A DNA stretch of 64,000 nt, taken from assembly GCA_037957365.1 (NCBI GenBank), contig JARHVA010008357.1, positions 46,001-110,000 on the forward strand. The letters run 5' to 3'. Below, piece by piece: positions 45,765-58,250 of the stretch; positions within the stretch are counted from its first letter, which is position 1; each line of letters begins with the position of its first letter. Both the position numbers and the translations under genes were made by a program. Origin of the DNA: Torreya grandis (Eukaryota; Streptophyta; Pinopsida; Cupressales; Taxaceae). The notes below the pieces were generated by a model. It worked only from the letters and a program-made list of their open reading frames with translations. It was not told the DNA's origin and ran no database searches.

Positions 45765-48366
45765 TTATGGTTAAATAAACCATAAGGGAGTTACAGTTAC
45801 AAATGTTGCACACTCAAAATTAAAATGAATGTAGTCTAGTACTATGTAATTAGATACTCAAAGTAGGGATTTTACCTTAGCTTTCAAGATTTTTTTGATG
45901 CAACTACATGAACACTTTCCTACAAAATATGATGGTACAAGTTTATGATGTCATAATAGTTTGAACAAGATTGAAGCATCAAGATGGAACACTCTATTTT
46001 AAGCACACTAAATGATTTGAAGAATGAAGGGTATAAATTTTAGGTAGGTTAGGATTAAAATATTTGCTCAACACCTAGATGATACTTGATCTATTTTTTA
46101 AAATATTATGAAAGACTTTATATATAGAGGAATCTATAGCATATAACATACGTTATGGATGACTATATAAAATAAAGATATGAAATATTGAAGGCACTAG
46201 AAATTTGGACAAGGTGGAAGGACCCACATAAATACACAACACAAATTATGTGCTCGACAAAATTTGCACGTGGTAGATTAGATAATATGCTTGAAACATT
46301 TAAATCATTCCTTAGAGAAAAACATGACCATAATGGTTGAAAGTAGGTTAAAAGATAGATAAACGAGGGTTAAAATATCAAGAGAATGTATATTAAGGTC
46401 ATATAAATATCTCAAAGGCTAGAAATAGAATAATTTAGGGTAATAAATATCCTATAAATATTCATATATACACAAGTATAACAAGTATTTAAAAAATGGT
46501 TAACGACATAATAGAAAAAGGTCTTGTACAAAATTTAGGTGTCTACACATAAATAAAACATATCATTCAATGGTTTGAATCAAACACAACCCAATTACAT
46601 ATAAAGAGATCTAAACATGAAATAGTACAAGAGATATGCATGTTTGATAGTATGATGAATCAAGAACTAGTCTTAAGAATAGGCACATAATATATCTAGT
46701 GTATATGAAACCCTTAAAGAACATGCCAAATGATTAATCCTAATTACAATGTAGATCCACCATAATTGAATCAAAATTCAACTTTATAATATGTGAAAGA
46801 TATTTAAGGTTCACCAAATTGTAATATGTATAAAAAGATCTAAGTTAAACTACATTACATCTATTCATAAAAATTACAAATACATAGAATCAATCCAAAA
46901 ATAGTATAATTTTACTTAATTATATAGTTAATTTTTCTACTGTAATAAATCACAAAAGATGGATTTAGGCGACTTCTTATTTTTTCACAAAAATTGAATC
47001 TTATGTCAAGTTTAGACAATGTTAAAGAGGTGCAGATATAAAGAGAAGCAAACTCACAAAAAAAATTGAGTAGAGATTGTTCTTAAGATTATCTAAATAC
47101 TTTTAGAAGAGTAGTATTGTTCTCGAAACCATGAGTACAAACCTAGTAAACAATATTTAGGTATAATATGATTTGAATAGTACAATTGTTAGTTCTAGGG
47201 TTCCAAAATTCTTACACGCTTTTCAAAAATTCTATGTGAATCACCTGAAAATCAATCTCTTTCTTCAAAACACTATCAAGGTGGTTGAACTTACAAATGG
47301 ATAATAAAAATGCTTATTTTAGGCATTGTCTTTAGTGTTCATAGGATTCTTAAAGACTTATTATTTATCAGGTCTCTTATTAAAACATAATTTAATAAAC
47401 AACAAACCAAGTATAATACATTTCAGCTAAAAAAATCTGTTGATAGTGTAGTGTTTACCCTTTATAAATTTTTACACAAAAATAAATTCTTGATGTTATA
47501 ATAAATAATTCATATTATCTTAATCTATATTTTAAAAGCTTGATCTAATTTTCTCAACAAGTTTATAATATATCTCTTGCATCTCTATCATATCTTAAAT
47601 ATACTAATACACATGTTTAATTATAAAATTCTTAAATTTAATAAGAATGTTATTGATAGACAAGCACATACCTAACATAACAATAAATAAATTTAAAAAA
47701 AGAAAAGAAAAAGGAAAAAAGAAAACCAACAAATCAGGACTGAATGACATTGGTGCACTTATACATTACTCAAATAACTGACTTCCTCGGAAACGTACCG
47801 GTGACCCAAAAACATACAATGTTGGATTTGAGGGGAGCACACAAAACACACAAGGAAATGTGGAAAAATAGATAGAAACGGAGATATGTATAACAAAAAT
47901 GAATGCAAACCACGATCAAACGCACAGATAAGAATCTTAGCAGATCTAACAAGCAATAAACACACAAAGACGATAGAATAATACAATTTTATGACATATA
48001 TTTCAACCAAAATTAAGTGTGTATAAATAAAGTAATAATTTACGTAACACCTGTGGTTTTTGGACATATTGAAATCAAATTTCATTCCAAATAATAAGGA
48101 ACGCTTTATTTATTCAATAAAATATAGCGAAAGTTACACCATATACTGACATAGAGTTGGTATGTAATTTTATTCCTGATTTTAAAACGTTTGGTTGTTT
48201 CTCCACCTGCAACAACTACTATGTTCATAAAAAGAAAAAAATATTTATTGTGTACAGAGAAGTGGGAGGAATGTTCTTAATCTCTTACCAAATTTAGACT
48301 GAACCATTCATCTGGTAAATGCGCTATCTTAGCCGGAGCCTTAGATGCATTTCTTCGTCTTTGTTA

Positions 48367-48655
48367 GTGATTATTCACATGTTTTATACTGTAAGTGGTT
48401 GTGTTCTTTGTTGCAGTTATATCTGCAACAATCTGTGGATTATTCATGTGTTTCATACTGTAGGTTGTAGGTAGTTGTGTTCTTTATTGCTGTTATATCT
48501 ACTCATCTGTTGATTATTCATGTGTTTGATATTGTCGGTGGTTGTGTTCTTTGTTGCAGTTATATCTACTTCAATTCATTAATTATTCATATGTTTCATA
48601 TTGTAGATGGTTGCGTTCTTTATTGTGGTTATAGCTACTCCAATCTGTTGCATAT
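48367..48655. repeat. Minisatellite, about 70-bp unit, 4 copies
   Basis: Four tandem units, each starting GATTATTCATGTGTTTCATA, then GGTGGTTGTGTTCTTTGTTG and CAGTTATATCTACT, at about 48,367, 48,438, 48,512 and 48,582. The duplicate at 54,447-54,520 has a single unit, so the array expanded in unit A or contracted in unit B. Confidence 0.85.
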
Positions 48656-48899
48656 AATAATTTTCCATTTCTCTGCATAACTTTTTGTGTAGTTGTATGT
48701 GTATTAATGATTTCGATACGGTTTCATAAAATTTGTCACGGGTGGTTCGCTTCACTTTGAATACCCGTACAATGATTGAGAACTAAAACTATGATATTTT
48801 TCCACGAACAACAATGTGGCCAATTATGGTTTTTGTAAAATGTATTCAAATGGAAAAAAAGAATTCATAGTTTTATTTTTTTAGAGATTGAATTAGCTT

Positions 48900-48980
48900 G
48901 TAGAGGCCGGTACCTCTCAAAGGCTCTGTTGGGGACAGCCACACCCCTTCTCAACAAAGCGCATAAAGGCAATGGGTTTT
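48900..48980. other. Conserved GC-richer patch (unit A copy)
   Basis: GGCCGGTACCTCTCAAAGG, then CTGTTGGGGACAGCCACA and TTCTCAACAAAGCGC, is conserved with 54,730-54,795 better than its AT-rich surroundings. It contains no long frame. It may be the trace of an exon or structured RNA, or simply GC-rich sequence that decayed more slowly. Confidence 0.4.
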
Positions 48981-51900
48981 TTAATACATAATATAATTCT
49001 CCAAAAGTGGTGGTTACTTGGGGAATCGACTTTAATATTTATATTTATAATATTTATATTATTTTTATAATAAAATAATTTTATATCAAAATGTAATTCG
49101 AGTTATTTATAATTATATAATTAATTTTAATTAGATGTAATAGTAAAATTAAATTTAATTTTTTATTAAATTTATAGCAATAAATGACAATGAAAGGATT
49201 TAGAGAAGTATTTATATTTTTATTGGGAACAATTATCATATTTTTGGGGATTTAAGGTTTCAAATAAATGGGTCAAAATTCATAATCGTCATGCCAATCC
49301 TTAGGAAATTGATTTTCTTCTTAGACCCCTCATATGGCCGCTAAACCCTAAGAGGACAGCTAAACTCGAAAAGGATAAATATTTTTTTGAGGGGGTCTAT
49401 GTTCAATATAGTTTTCAAGTACCAAGTACATATCAAGGACTACAACTATGCACAATATTGATGACAATACACCAAGTAAAACATAATTCAACCATGTACT
49501 CTGGGGTAACTCAAGTCTATTTTCACAATGATCTTCAACACTTAAATAAATGCTTGATTTCTTCTATAATGATCAATATAATGTAAGGAAAATACATGTT
49601 ATATGTTCTTTTTGTTTTCCTTAGATTCTTAGATGCTTTCTTCCAATATGCTTGGATTGATTGCTTATATTGATTGCCTGTGCCTATTCTTTGATTTGAA
49701 TTGGGACTCCTATATGTTGTAATTTATTTATAGAATTCATGAATTAAAATTAGGGATCTATTAAAACATAAGTTGATAATAAATTAATAGAAAAAAATTC
49801 AAGGAAGGAATCACAACCCCCAAGGGAAACCTTATGTTTCAAAAGGGTCCATACCCTTGAATATGCATTGTATGCTTCTAGGGAAGAAAATAGAAATATA
49901 CTAAAATAATGTGCGAGGAGAGAGAAACAAACATAGAAAAACAAGACATAAAATCTGATTTGGATAAATAATAAGAAAATGAAAAAAAAACTCCTAGAAA
50001 AATAATAACTTCATAATTAATAAATGCCTAAGAGGATTTTTTAAGTATTTGCATAATACTCAACTTTGGTGTGCATGCATATATATTAAATTAAAATAAG
50101 TAGAGAGTGGGTACAAAATTATGCACTCTTAAAGCTTCCAAAACAATTCTAATGCTTCATGTGAAACCTATAAATGCATAAACATGCATGTGTAAGTTCC
50201 TATAACAATATTCTATTGAAATATAGGAATCAAATAATTAAGGAAATAAACTTGGTTTTGTTGAAAGTAAATAAATCAAGAAATACATGTGGTTTTGCTA
50301 TAGGTGTGAGGGTGGCCATGTATGAGTTTTATGCACTTTTAAGTCCATGTTAAATATTGATTTTTTCAAAGATATGAAAATGCATCTATAGAGTTACATG
50401 CCTCTAAATCTAAGAAAAATCATGCACACAAATTAGTACAATTTTAAGTGGTAAAAAATCAAGGCTGAAGAAACAACTAGATCTACTCGCAGTTAGAGAG
50501 TCCAAATGAAAAATGGTTTTAAACCACATATCAAATAATCTATTGAAATATAAAAAGGAAATAATAAAAAATACACTTGATTTTATTATCATTTTGAGCA
50601 TGCCCTTGTATGAATTTAGTGTGCCTTCAAATCCATTTTAAATCATGGTTTTTTAAAGGTATTGTTGGTAGGATTATTCAAAAAAATTATGAGTGTAAAT
50701 AAATACCATAGAGGCTAAAACCATACCACATATTACTACAGAGGCTTTAATGACATTGTAGAGAAAGCAAAACCATACCATATATTACCAAAAAGGCATT
50801 AATCTTACTAAAATTCACATGCGGTATTGTATGAAGCTTCAAGGCATATTCTAAATGTTTTAGATGAAGAATATATAATAGTTTACATAAGAAAAATTCA
50901 TATATACTATAAAATATATCTAAATATCCTCTAATTCGTAGTTAGGAAGGTAAATAAGTGTAAACCAATCATTACCAAAGGTAATGATGAGTGACGAGAT
51001 GTAACCTTTGGCTTTTAAAAGATGTATAATGATGTAAATGGTGTGAAAGTAATGATCATCACCATATAATATAAACATAATAGGAAGAAGTGGTAAAGAG
51101 AGATAAAAGGGAGTAATAAGAGGAACAAGGAAGAATATCGAAAGATATAAAGAGATATCATAATAAACTACAAGAGAGTTACAACATATCTCACACACTC
51201 TAAATTAAACTAAATGTAGTAATAATGCCATATAATTAGAGCCTCAAATAAGGGAATTTATCTTCACTTTCTAAATGCGATGATGCAACTACATGAACAT
51301 TTTTTTTTAAAGTTCTTTTGCTTCAATTTGATGATATCAGAATAACTTGAAGAAGCTTGAAGTATTAAGATAGAATAGGCTATTTTAATTATACAAAATG
51401 ATTTGAAGAATAAAAGATCTAAATTTAAAGTAGGTGAGGATTAAATCATTTTCTAAACTCTTAGATCAAGATGATACTTGATCTAATTGACAAATGATTA
51501 TGGAAGAATTCATATATAGAGGGATCCCTAGCACATGACATGTGTTATGGTCAACTATATAAAATAAAAATAAGAGATGTCGAAGGCACTATAAATTTTG
51601 ACAAGGTAGAAAGACCCACATAAATACACATAATAAATTTTGTGGTCGACAAAATTTGCATAAGGTAAATTCAATAATACACTTTTATCTTCTACATCAT
51701 TCTTTAGAGAAAATGATGACCATAATAGTTGCAATTATCTCAAAAGATAGATAAATGAGGGTTAAACTATTAAATAGATGTATGTTGAAGTCATCTAAAA
51801 GGCTAGAAGTCTATAAAGAGTAATTTGGGGTAGAAAAAATCCTAAAAATATATATCCAAGTATAACAAGTATATAAAAATGCTAAAAGACATAATGGAAA

Positions 51901-53317
51901 AGGTTATTATATTAAATTTAGATGTCTATGCATGAAGAAAACCTATCACTCATTTTTATAAATCAAGCACAACCTTGATTACATCTAGGGAGATCAAAAC
52001 ATGAAATAGTGCAAGTGTTGTGCAAATTTGATAGTATAATGAATCAAGAACTAGTTCTTAAGAATAAGCACATAACATATCAAGTGTATATGAAATCTTA
52101 AAAGAACATGTCAAATGATTAATCCTTATCAAAATGTAGATCCACCATAACTGACTAAAAATTCAACCCTATAATATATGTAAGCAATTCTAGTTTCACC
52201 AAATTGTAATATCTATGAAGGGATTTAAGTCAAATTATATTATGTTTCGATTCATAAAAAATAAAAATATATAGTATAAATAAAAAATAGTATAATTTTA
52301 ATTAATTATATAGTTAATATTTTTATTTTAATAAATTGTAAGAGATAGATTTAGGTTATTATTTAATTTTTCAAAATATTGCTCACCTATGTCAATATTA
52401 GACAACGTTGAAGAGATGCAAACATAAAGATGAAGCAAACTAAAAAAATTATGGTGAGCAAAGGTCAAGTTTTTATAACTATCTAAATGATTTTAGAAGA
52501 GAAATGTTATTCTCAAAATTATGAGAACAAACCAAGTAAACAATAGATAGATAGAAGATGATTTGAAGACTGTGTTCATTAGGTTTAGGGTTCCAAAGTC
52601 CTCACACATTTTTTTAAAATTTTATGTAAATCACATGGAAACTAATATCCTTTTTCAAAACACTATCAATGAGTTGAACCTGCAATGAATAGTAAAAATG
52701 CTTGTTTTGGGCATTCTCTTTAAGGTTAATAAGGTTTTTAGGAACTTGTTACTTATTATGCTCCTTAATAGATTACAATATAATAAACAATGAACCAAAT
52801 ATAATGCATTTTAGTTAAGAAATGTATTGATGGTGAAGTGTTTACTCTATATAAATTTTTGCATAAGAATAAATTTTTGATGTTGTAATAAATAGTTCAT
52901 ATTTTCTAAATACTTAAACTAATTTCTTTGACAAGCTTACAATGTGTCTATTGCATCTCTATCATATCTTAAATGTAATAATATATATGTTTATTTATAA
53001 AAATTTTGAATTGAAAAAATAGGAAGTTATTGATACATAAATCGATACTCTTTAAAAAAAATGAACAAATCACGGTCGAGTGACATTGGTGCACCTAAAC
53101 ATATTGAAATAATTGACTTCCTTGAAAATGTATAATGTAATTTATGGTGACCAAAAACATACAATGTTGAACCTTAGAGACCACACAAAACATATATAAG
53201 GAAATAGGAGAGAGAAAAGAGGGTCTATGTATAAAAAAAATGAATGCAAGCCATGAACAAATGCACAAACCAGAATCTTAACAAATCTAATAAAGAATAA
53301 ACATAAATAAACAATAG

Positions 53318-53480
53318 AATAATACAATTTTATAACCTATACATTTCAACCAAAATTAAGTGTATATAAAATAATAATACAAGTTTATGACATATATTCA
53401 ACTAAAATTAAGTGTCTATAAAGTAATAATAGAATTTTATGACATATACATTTCAACCAAAATTACGTTTATAAAGTAAA
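53318..53480. repeat. 54-bp tandem repeat, 3 copies (unit B only)
   Basis: Three units with ATACAATTTTATGACATATA then TTTCAACCAAAATTAAGTGT, at about 53,318, 53,371 and 53,422. Unit A has one copy at about 47,975-48,030. Confidence 0.8.
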
Positions 53481-53684
53481 ACAACTTGAAGAATTCCGAG
53501 TTAAGAAGTATATGCTATATGTGAAAAAAAATTAAGGATTAACATCGTTATCCTAGTTCCGCCCCAAGAAAGATTTCTAATATTAAATAATTTTTTTAAG
53601 TGAATGGTAATTGTGCCAAGAACATTGAAGAATCGACGTTGCAACACCTTAAAAAAGGTGCGTGCTGTTAGTTGTCTTAACTTT

Positions 53685-53769
53685 TATAAATTGTCCCTAT
53701 TAGGGTTTGTGTTTTTGGCGAATTCATTTATAAATTTTCGCTTTTAGGGTTTGTAATTTTGGCGAATGT
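53685..53769 (+). repeat. Two-copy 43-bp repeat carrying telo-box motifs
   Basis: Units 53,685-53,727 and 53,728-53,769 each contain TTATAAATT, TTAGGGTTTGT and TTTTGGCGAAT in order. TTAGGGTTT (53,700-53,708 and 53,744-53,752) is the reverse of the plant telo-box AAACCCTAA, which occurs in promoters of translation-related genes. It lies in the segment that unit A lacks. No gene start is evident nearby. Confidence 0.6.
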
Positions 53770-54912
53770 TTATGTTACAAGAGTTTGGTTGGCTATATTG
53801 TTATTTTAATCTTAATTTGATTTCTCGAAATCCGTCAGCGAATCTATCTATTGAAACCATATTTACCTAGAAATAAAATATTATAATGTTTTGTATGTTT
53901 TACACAAAAATATTTGTGGAATCTATTTGAATACAATTGTCTTTATCGTTTAATGTATAATGATCTATCTTCTAAACTCTTCCTCATGAAAATAATCCAG
54001 ATGTTCCTGCAAATGATAAATTCTAAAAGAAAATCATGTCTTACCAATTAAGAAGTTGCAAAACTGTTTTCAATTGAAAGGAAAATCGTCTTCCTCCATA
54101 TAATACCTGAGAAAATGCCGTTTCTGTCAAACAAATCTAATGTTTCGGAGGAAATCCTTGTTCAGGAAGAAAACGAAAGAAAACCATAAATTGCATAACA
54201 ACTGTGGATCCTTGACAGATATTGGTATTAAATTTTATTCCACAGATACACATGGAGTTGGTTTGTAATTTTATTCCTGCTCTTAAAACGTTTGGTCGTT
54301 TCTCCACCTGCAACAAATACTATCTTCATAAATAGAACTTGTATTTATTGTGTACAGAAAAGTGGGAGCCTTATATGCATAACCATTCATCTGGCAATTG
54401 TCCCATCTGGGCTGGAGCCTTAGATGCATTTCTTCATCTTTTTAATTGATTATTCGTGTGTTTCATACTTTAGGTGGTTGTGTTCTGTGTTTCATACTTG
54501 GGGTGGTGTAGTTGTATGTGTATTAATGGTTTTGATGCCGTTTAATAAAAAGTTTTCAGGAACGATTCCCTTCATTTTTTAATACTCTGACATTGATTGA
54601 TAGAACACTATGATATCATTTGCACGAACAATAATGTTGGCAATTATGGTTTTTGTAAAATGTATTCAAATGGAAAAAAATTATTCATATTTTTATTTTT
54701 TAAATCTTGATTTAGCCGGAGCTTGGCAGAAGCCGGTACCTCTCAAAGGGTCTGTCGGGGAAAGCCACAACCCTTCTCAACAAAGCGCTTAAGGGCAATG
54801 TTTATTTTATTTTATTTTTTAATACATAATATAATTCTCCAAACAATCAGTGGTGGATTGTTCTACGGTAAAGTGATTTTACGTCAAAAATGCAATATGA
54901 TTTATTTCTAAA

Positions 54913-54931
54913 TATATAATTAATTTTAATT
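54913..54931. repeat. LINE target-site duplication, 3' side
   Basis: TATATAATTAATTTTAATT (19 bp), identical to 60,887-60,905. The uninterrupted equivalent in unit A at about 49,110 has only one copy. Confidence 0.85.
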
Positions 54932-55560
54932 TTAATTTTAATTTTTTAAAGAATATATTTATATATTAACTTAATATAAATTTACTAATAATTCACAAAA
55001 AAATATAGGTAGTATGAAAGTATACCACATCATATTAGACAAAGTTTAGGAGCAAAATCATCAAAAAAGAAAATTTTTATTCAGCAAGAGCAAAGTCAGA
55101 AGGCGGAGGATCCATATCATCGGGACTCTAGCTTGAGCTTGAGAAATCATTGACATCTGAAATAGGCTCCCAACCAGTAGCTTGAGCAGTGTCCTTGTCA
55201 TCATCTTCTGCTTATGTCTGAGTGAACGAAATGACTAAAGAAACCCTAGAAAACTTATCCATCACATCCTATCAACCTTCAGGTGGCACCCCCAAGCATC
55301 TGGGTGCAAAGGAGTAAGAGGAATGCCCCAATCATCCTACCCAATAAGGGAAGGAGGCAGTGTCTATCACCCTCACTACTACCTAGGAGGGGAAATGTGC
55401 TAGTATGGAGTGCCACTGTGAGAATGACACATGGAAGGTCTGCAACAATGCCCACCATAAGGCGACCAAGGCACTCTATCATCCAGTCTGGGATCCCTGG
55501 GTGGAGAAGGCAGAACCCAAGCCATTACACAAGGATCATCTCCCTAGTGGGAGAGGAGCC
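54932..55560 (-). other. LINE 3' end and tail
   Basis: From the end of readable ORF2 (about 55,560) to the AT-rich 3' terminus next to the target-site duplication. 55,080-55,560 is distinctly GC-richer and creates open frames on both strands that I regard as chance. The terminus is TTAAAATT-like repeats rather than pure poly(A). Confidence 0.6.
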
Positions 55561-56720
55561 CTAAAGATGCCCAAGCTCTATAGCCACTTTAATGGCTTGG
55601 ACTTGAATCTGTAAAAGAACATTGGAGATGATAGAAGACTTGTGTAAATAAGAAATATTACAATCAACAGAAGCATTATTAAACACAAAATAATTTCTTT
55701 CATTCCAAAGCCAGAAGAGAATCTTCACTCTGAAAGTATGCCAAACTTGTGTGTATTTGAAGGGCATCACAGGTTTGTTTTCAAAGAAGATGTGTTGCCA
55801 AATGAAAAATTTAAGTTGAAAAGACCTAAAAAGATCATGGATCCAAGTCCATACCCTTTGACCTTTGGAATAGTACCCAAAAAAATGAGGAAGCGTCTCT
55901 AGGTGGCTATAGAAGGGGCAAGTAGGCAGGTGGACTCCAAGCTGGATGAGTGTTCTACCAATAGGTAAGCATTAGTGTAGTCTACACCAAGCAAATTGAG
56001 CAAGCTTGGGCTCCACACAAGCCCCCCAATTAGTGTTGAAGTGAAATCTCTACATTTTTACAGATGAGTGTAGCCTCCAATAGGTGTTAAGCTTGTCAAC
56101 TATGGGTAAAAGGGGTTGATCCATGCATAGTCAAGCCATGAAGTGTAATTGCAGAAAGGGGTCTCAACATACCATTTCTAGTCCTTCCACCATAGACGAG
56201 TGAAGTGGATCAAGATTTTATGGAGCATAGAAGCTGGGATGGCATTGAGGATCTCTTGGTAGGACTCCTAATCTGCAGTGGCTAACTAAAATTTATCTTT
56301 TGCCTCCTTCTAGGATAGCCAAGAGTGAGAGCACCTGTAGAAGATATTATGGATGGTATGAATTCCTATACAGTAAAGCTTGAGAATGTTGACCTAGGGG
56401 CACTTCATTATGAGATAAAATAGGAGATCACTATAAAGAATGGGATTTAGTAGAGAGCCCATTACAAAAACTAGATCCATTTTAGAGTAGCCATGGTTTG
56501 ATCTTTTCCTAGACCTTCCATATGCTTTTGGCCATAAAGGACCCCGTGATTTGGATGGGGGACTGAATGAAGAGTAAATTGGGGAACTTGAGCCCTTTCT
56601 AGGCCTTCTTGCCCTTAGGCAACCCTGAGGAGATATAGTGTCTGAACAACACCTTCCAAACTTCTTGGCTCTCGATGGCCCACACAATCCATTTGGCACA
56701 TAAGGCAGTTCCTTGCTAGG
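55561..56720 (-). pseudogene. LINE ORF2 C-terminal region (zf-RVT)
   Basis: Minus-strand blocks typical of the region after plant LINE RT: KWIVWAIESQEVWKVLFRHY near 56,640-56,700 and LFWLWNERNYFVFNN near 55,670-55,720, matching the W-x-x-W-x-x-R-N-x-x-x-F-x-x signature at the end of zf-RVT proteins. Several frames are needed to read it. Confidence 0.75.
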
Positions 56721-58250
56721 CTATGTTGATGAGTCCCATCCCTCCATCATCATACATGAGGAAAAAATATTCCTAGGCCACCTTGTGGAATCCTTTACCT
56801 TTAGGGGAATTGGCCCAAAGGAAATCTTTGAGTAATTTCTCCAACTTATGGTAAGATTTCTTAGAAGACACCCAACATGATGAGTGGTACACATGGGTGG
56901 TTGCAAACAATTTTGAGCAGATTTTAAATTTTATTGCTAACAAAAGAGACATGGTCACCCAGTATTCTAGCTTCTTAACAACTCTGTCAATAACATATTT
57001 CCAAACCAAAGGTGGAAAGACATCAAAAGCAAAGGGGATGCTAAGAAATTTAAATATTTCATCATGTTGGATCCACTTCTAACTAAATTTAGTAGCCCAC
57101 ATTGGCAGAGGAAGGTAATATTATCTTTAGAATTGAGTTTTCTATCATTGGATGTTGGAGCCAGAGGCTAGGCAGAAGGTGTCAAGACACTATAAGGCAT
57201 TATCCACACAAGTTTTATCATCAATGAGAGTAAGAAAGGAGTCATCTACAAAGTGTCCATTAATTAGATGCATATCTTCATGTGGGTTCATAGCATCAGG
57301 AGGGAGATAAATTCCCTTAACAAGGCCCCTATGTTGGGCATTGCTAAGAAGATATCCAAAACACTTAGTTATAAGAATATACAGGGTAGGAGCCAGTGGG
57401 CACCCTTGATGAATATAATGGAATAATTCAAACTGATTAGAGGTGACTCCATTAATGGAGAGGATAGCTGAGGCATCTAAAAAAATCATCAAGATGGTTT
57501 GGGTGAAGATGGGCTAAAGCCCAGAGCTCGAAGCATGGTTAAAATAAATGGCCATTCGATGTGATCATAAGTTTTCTCAAAGTCAATTTTAATGAACATA
57601 GCATGTTTTTTAGACCATCTAGCCCAATCCATCCCTTCCTAGATGGCAATGATGTTATCCAAAATATAATGGCTTTTGATGAAACCTGTTTATTCTAGAT
57701 GCACAATGAGAGACAATATATTTTACAATAAGATTGCCAAAAACTTGGCAATGATTTTATAAGAGACATTCAGGAGGGTGATGGGTTGTCAGTTGCAAAT
57801 CAACTCAAGATCTCCCTATTTAGGTATGAATTTGATATTTCTTTTATTTATATTTTTACCTAGAGAATGCTTGTGAAATGCTTATTGATAAACCTTATGC
57901 AAGTCACTGCCCACAAAGTCCCAAAGAGTTTTATATAATTCATAGGGAAAGCCATCAATGTTAGGATCTTTGTCATTAGCCATGTGAGACACTACCTCAT
58001 GCAAACCATCAATAATAAGGGGCCTCTCACAAACCACCTACTAGCTGGGAATGAGTTTGCATGGCACCACTGAAAGGCATTGCTAAAGGATAGTTTCACG
58101 CTCAGTTGAAGATGCTTGAGCTTTGAAAACTTGTTGATAATGGAAAACAAAATCTTGCAAAATTTACATAGTCTCTAAGAGTTGGTTGTCAGACTCAGAA
58201 ATGACTTATATTTATAGCTTCGATTTCCTAACTTACAAAATTTAGAAGAA
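56721..58250 (-). pseudogene. LINE ORF2 reverse transcriptase
   Basis: The minus-strand RT would copy LINE RNA at the nicked target. The clearest stretch (57,190-57,492) has ASAILSINGVTSNQFELF, then QGCPLAPTLYIL (the R-Q-G-C-P-L-x-P block) and INGHFVDDSFL. The catalytic box normally reads F-A-D-D; here it is FVDD at 57,241-57,252, with both aspartates present. The N-terminal RT fingers lie near 57,560-57,960 and the thumb at 56,721-57,009. Multiple stops. Confidence 0.9.

Larger units (their letters stand above)
45765..51165. repeat. Tandem segmental duplication, unit A (5.4 kb)
   Basis: Collinear with 51,166-62,965 once the LINE is removed. Anchors: 45,784 with 51,170 (GAGTTACA...CACACTC); 47,740 with 53,080 (TGACATTGGTGCAC); 48,180 with 54,280 (AAAACGTTTGG); 49,110 with 54,910/60,890 (TATATAATTAATTTTAATT); 51,060 with 62,860. 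No gene recognised inside. 46,000-47,700 is AT-rich, and 48,160-48,970 is less AT-rich with conserved patches. The two units differ by many substitutions and indels, so the duplication is old. Confidence 0.85.
51166..54931. repeat. Tandem segmental duplication, unit B, left part
   Basis: Homologous to unit A from 45,765 to about 49,125. It differs by an additional segment of roughly 700 bp (53,480-54,190) absent from unit A, and by a three-copy repeat at 53,318-53,480. Interrupted at 54,931 by the LINE. Confidence 0.85.

Noticed and set aside
47759..53327. Related minus-strand frames at 47,759-48,085 and 53,142-53,327 as a small gene pair
   Set aside because: They correspond only because the regions are duplicates. 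Amino-acid differences are as frequent as expected without selection, and one copy is truncated.
55283..55614. Plus-strand frames of 69-93 codons in a GC-richer patch
   Set aside because: They are antisense to the LINE 3' region and have no homology that I can recognise.
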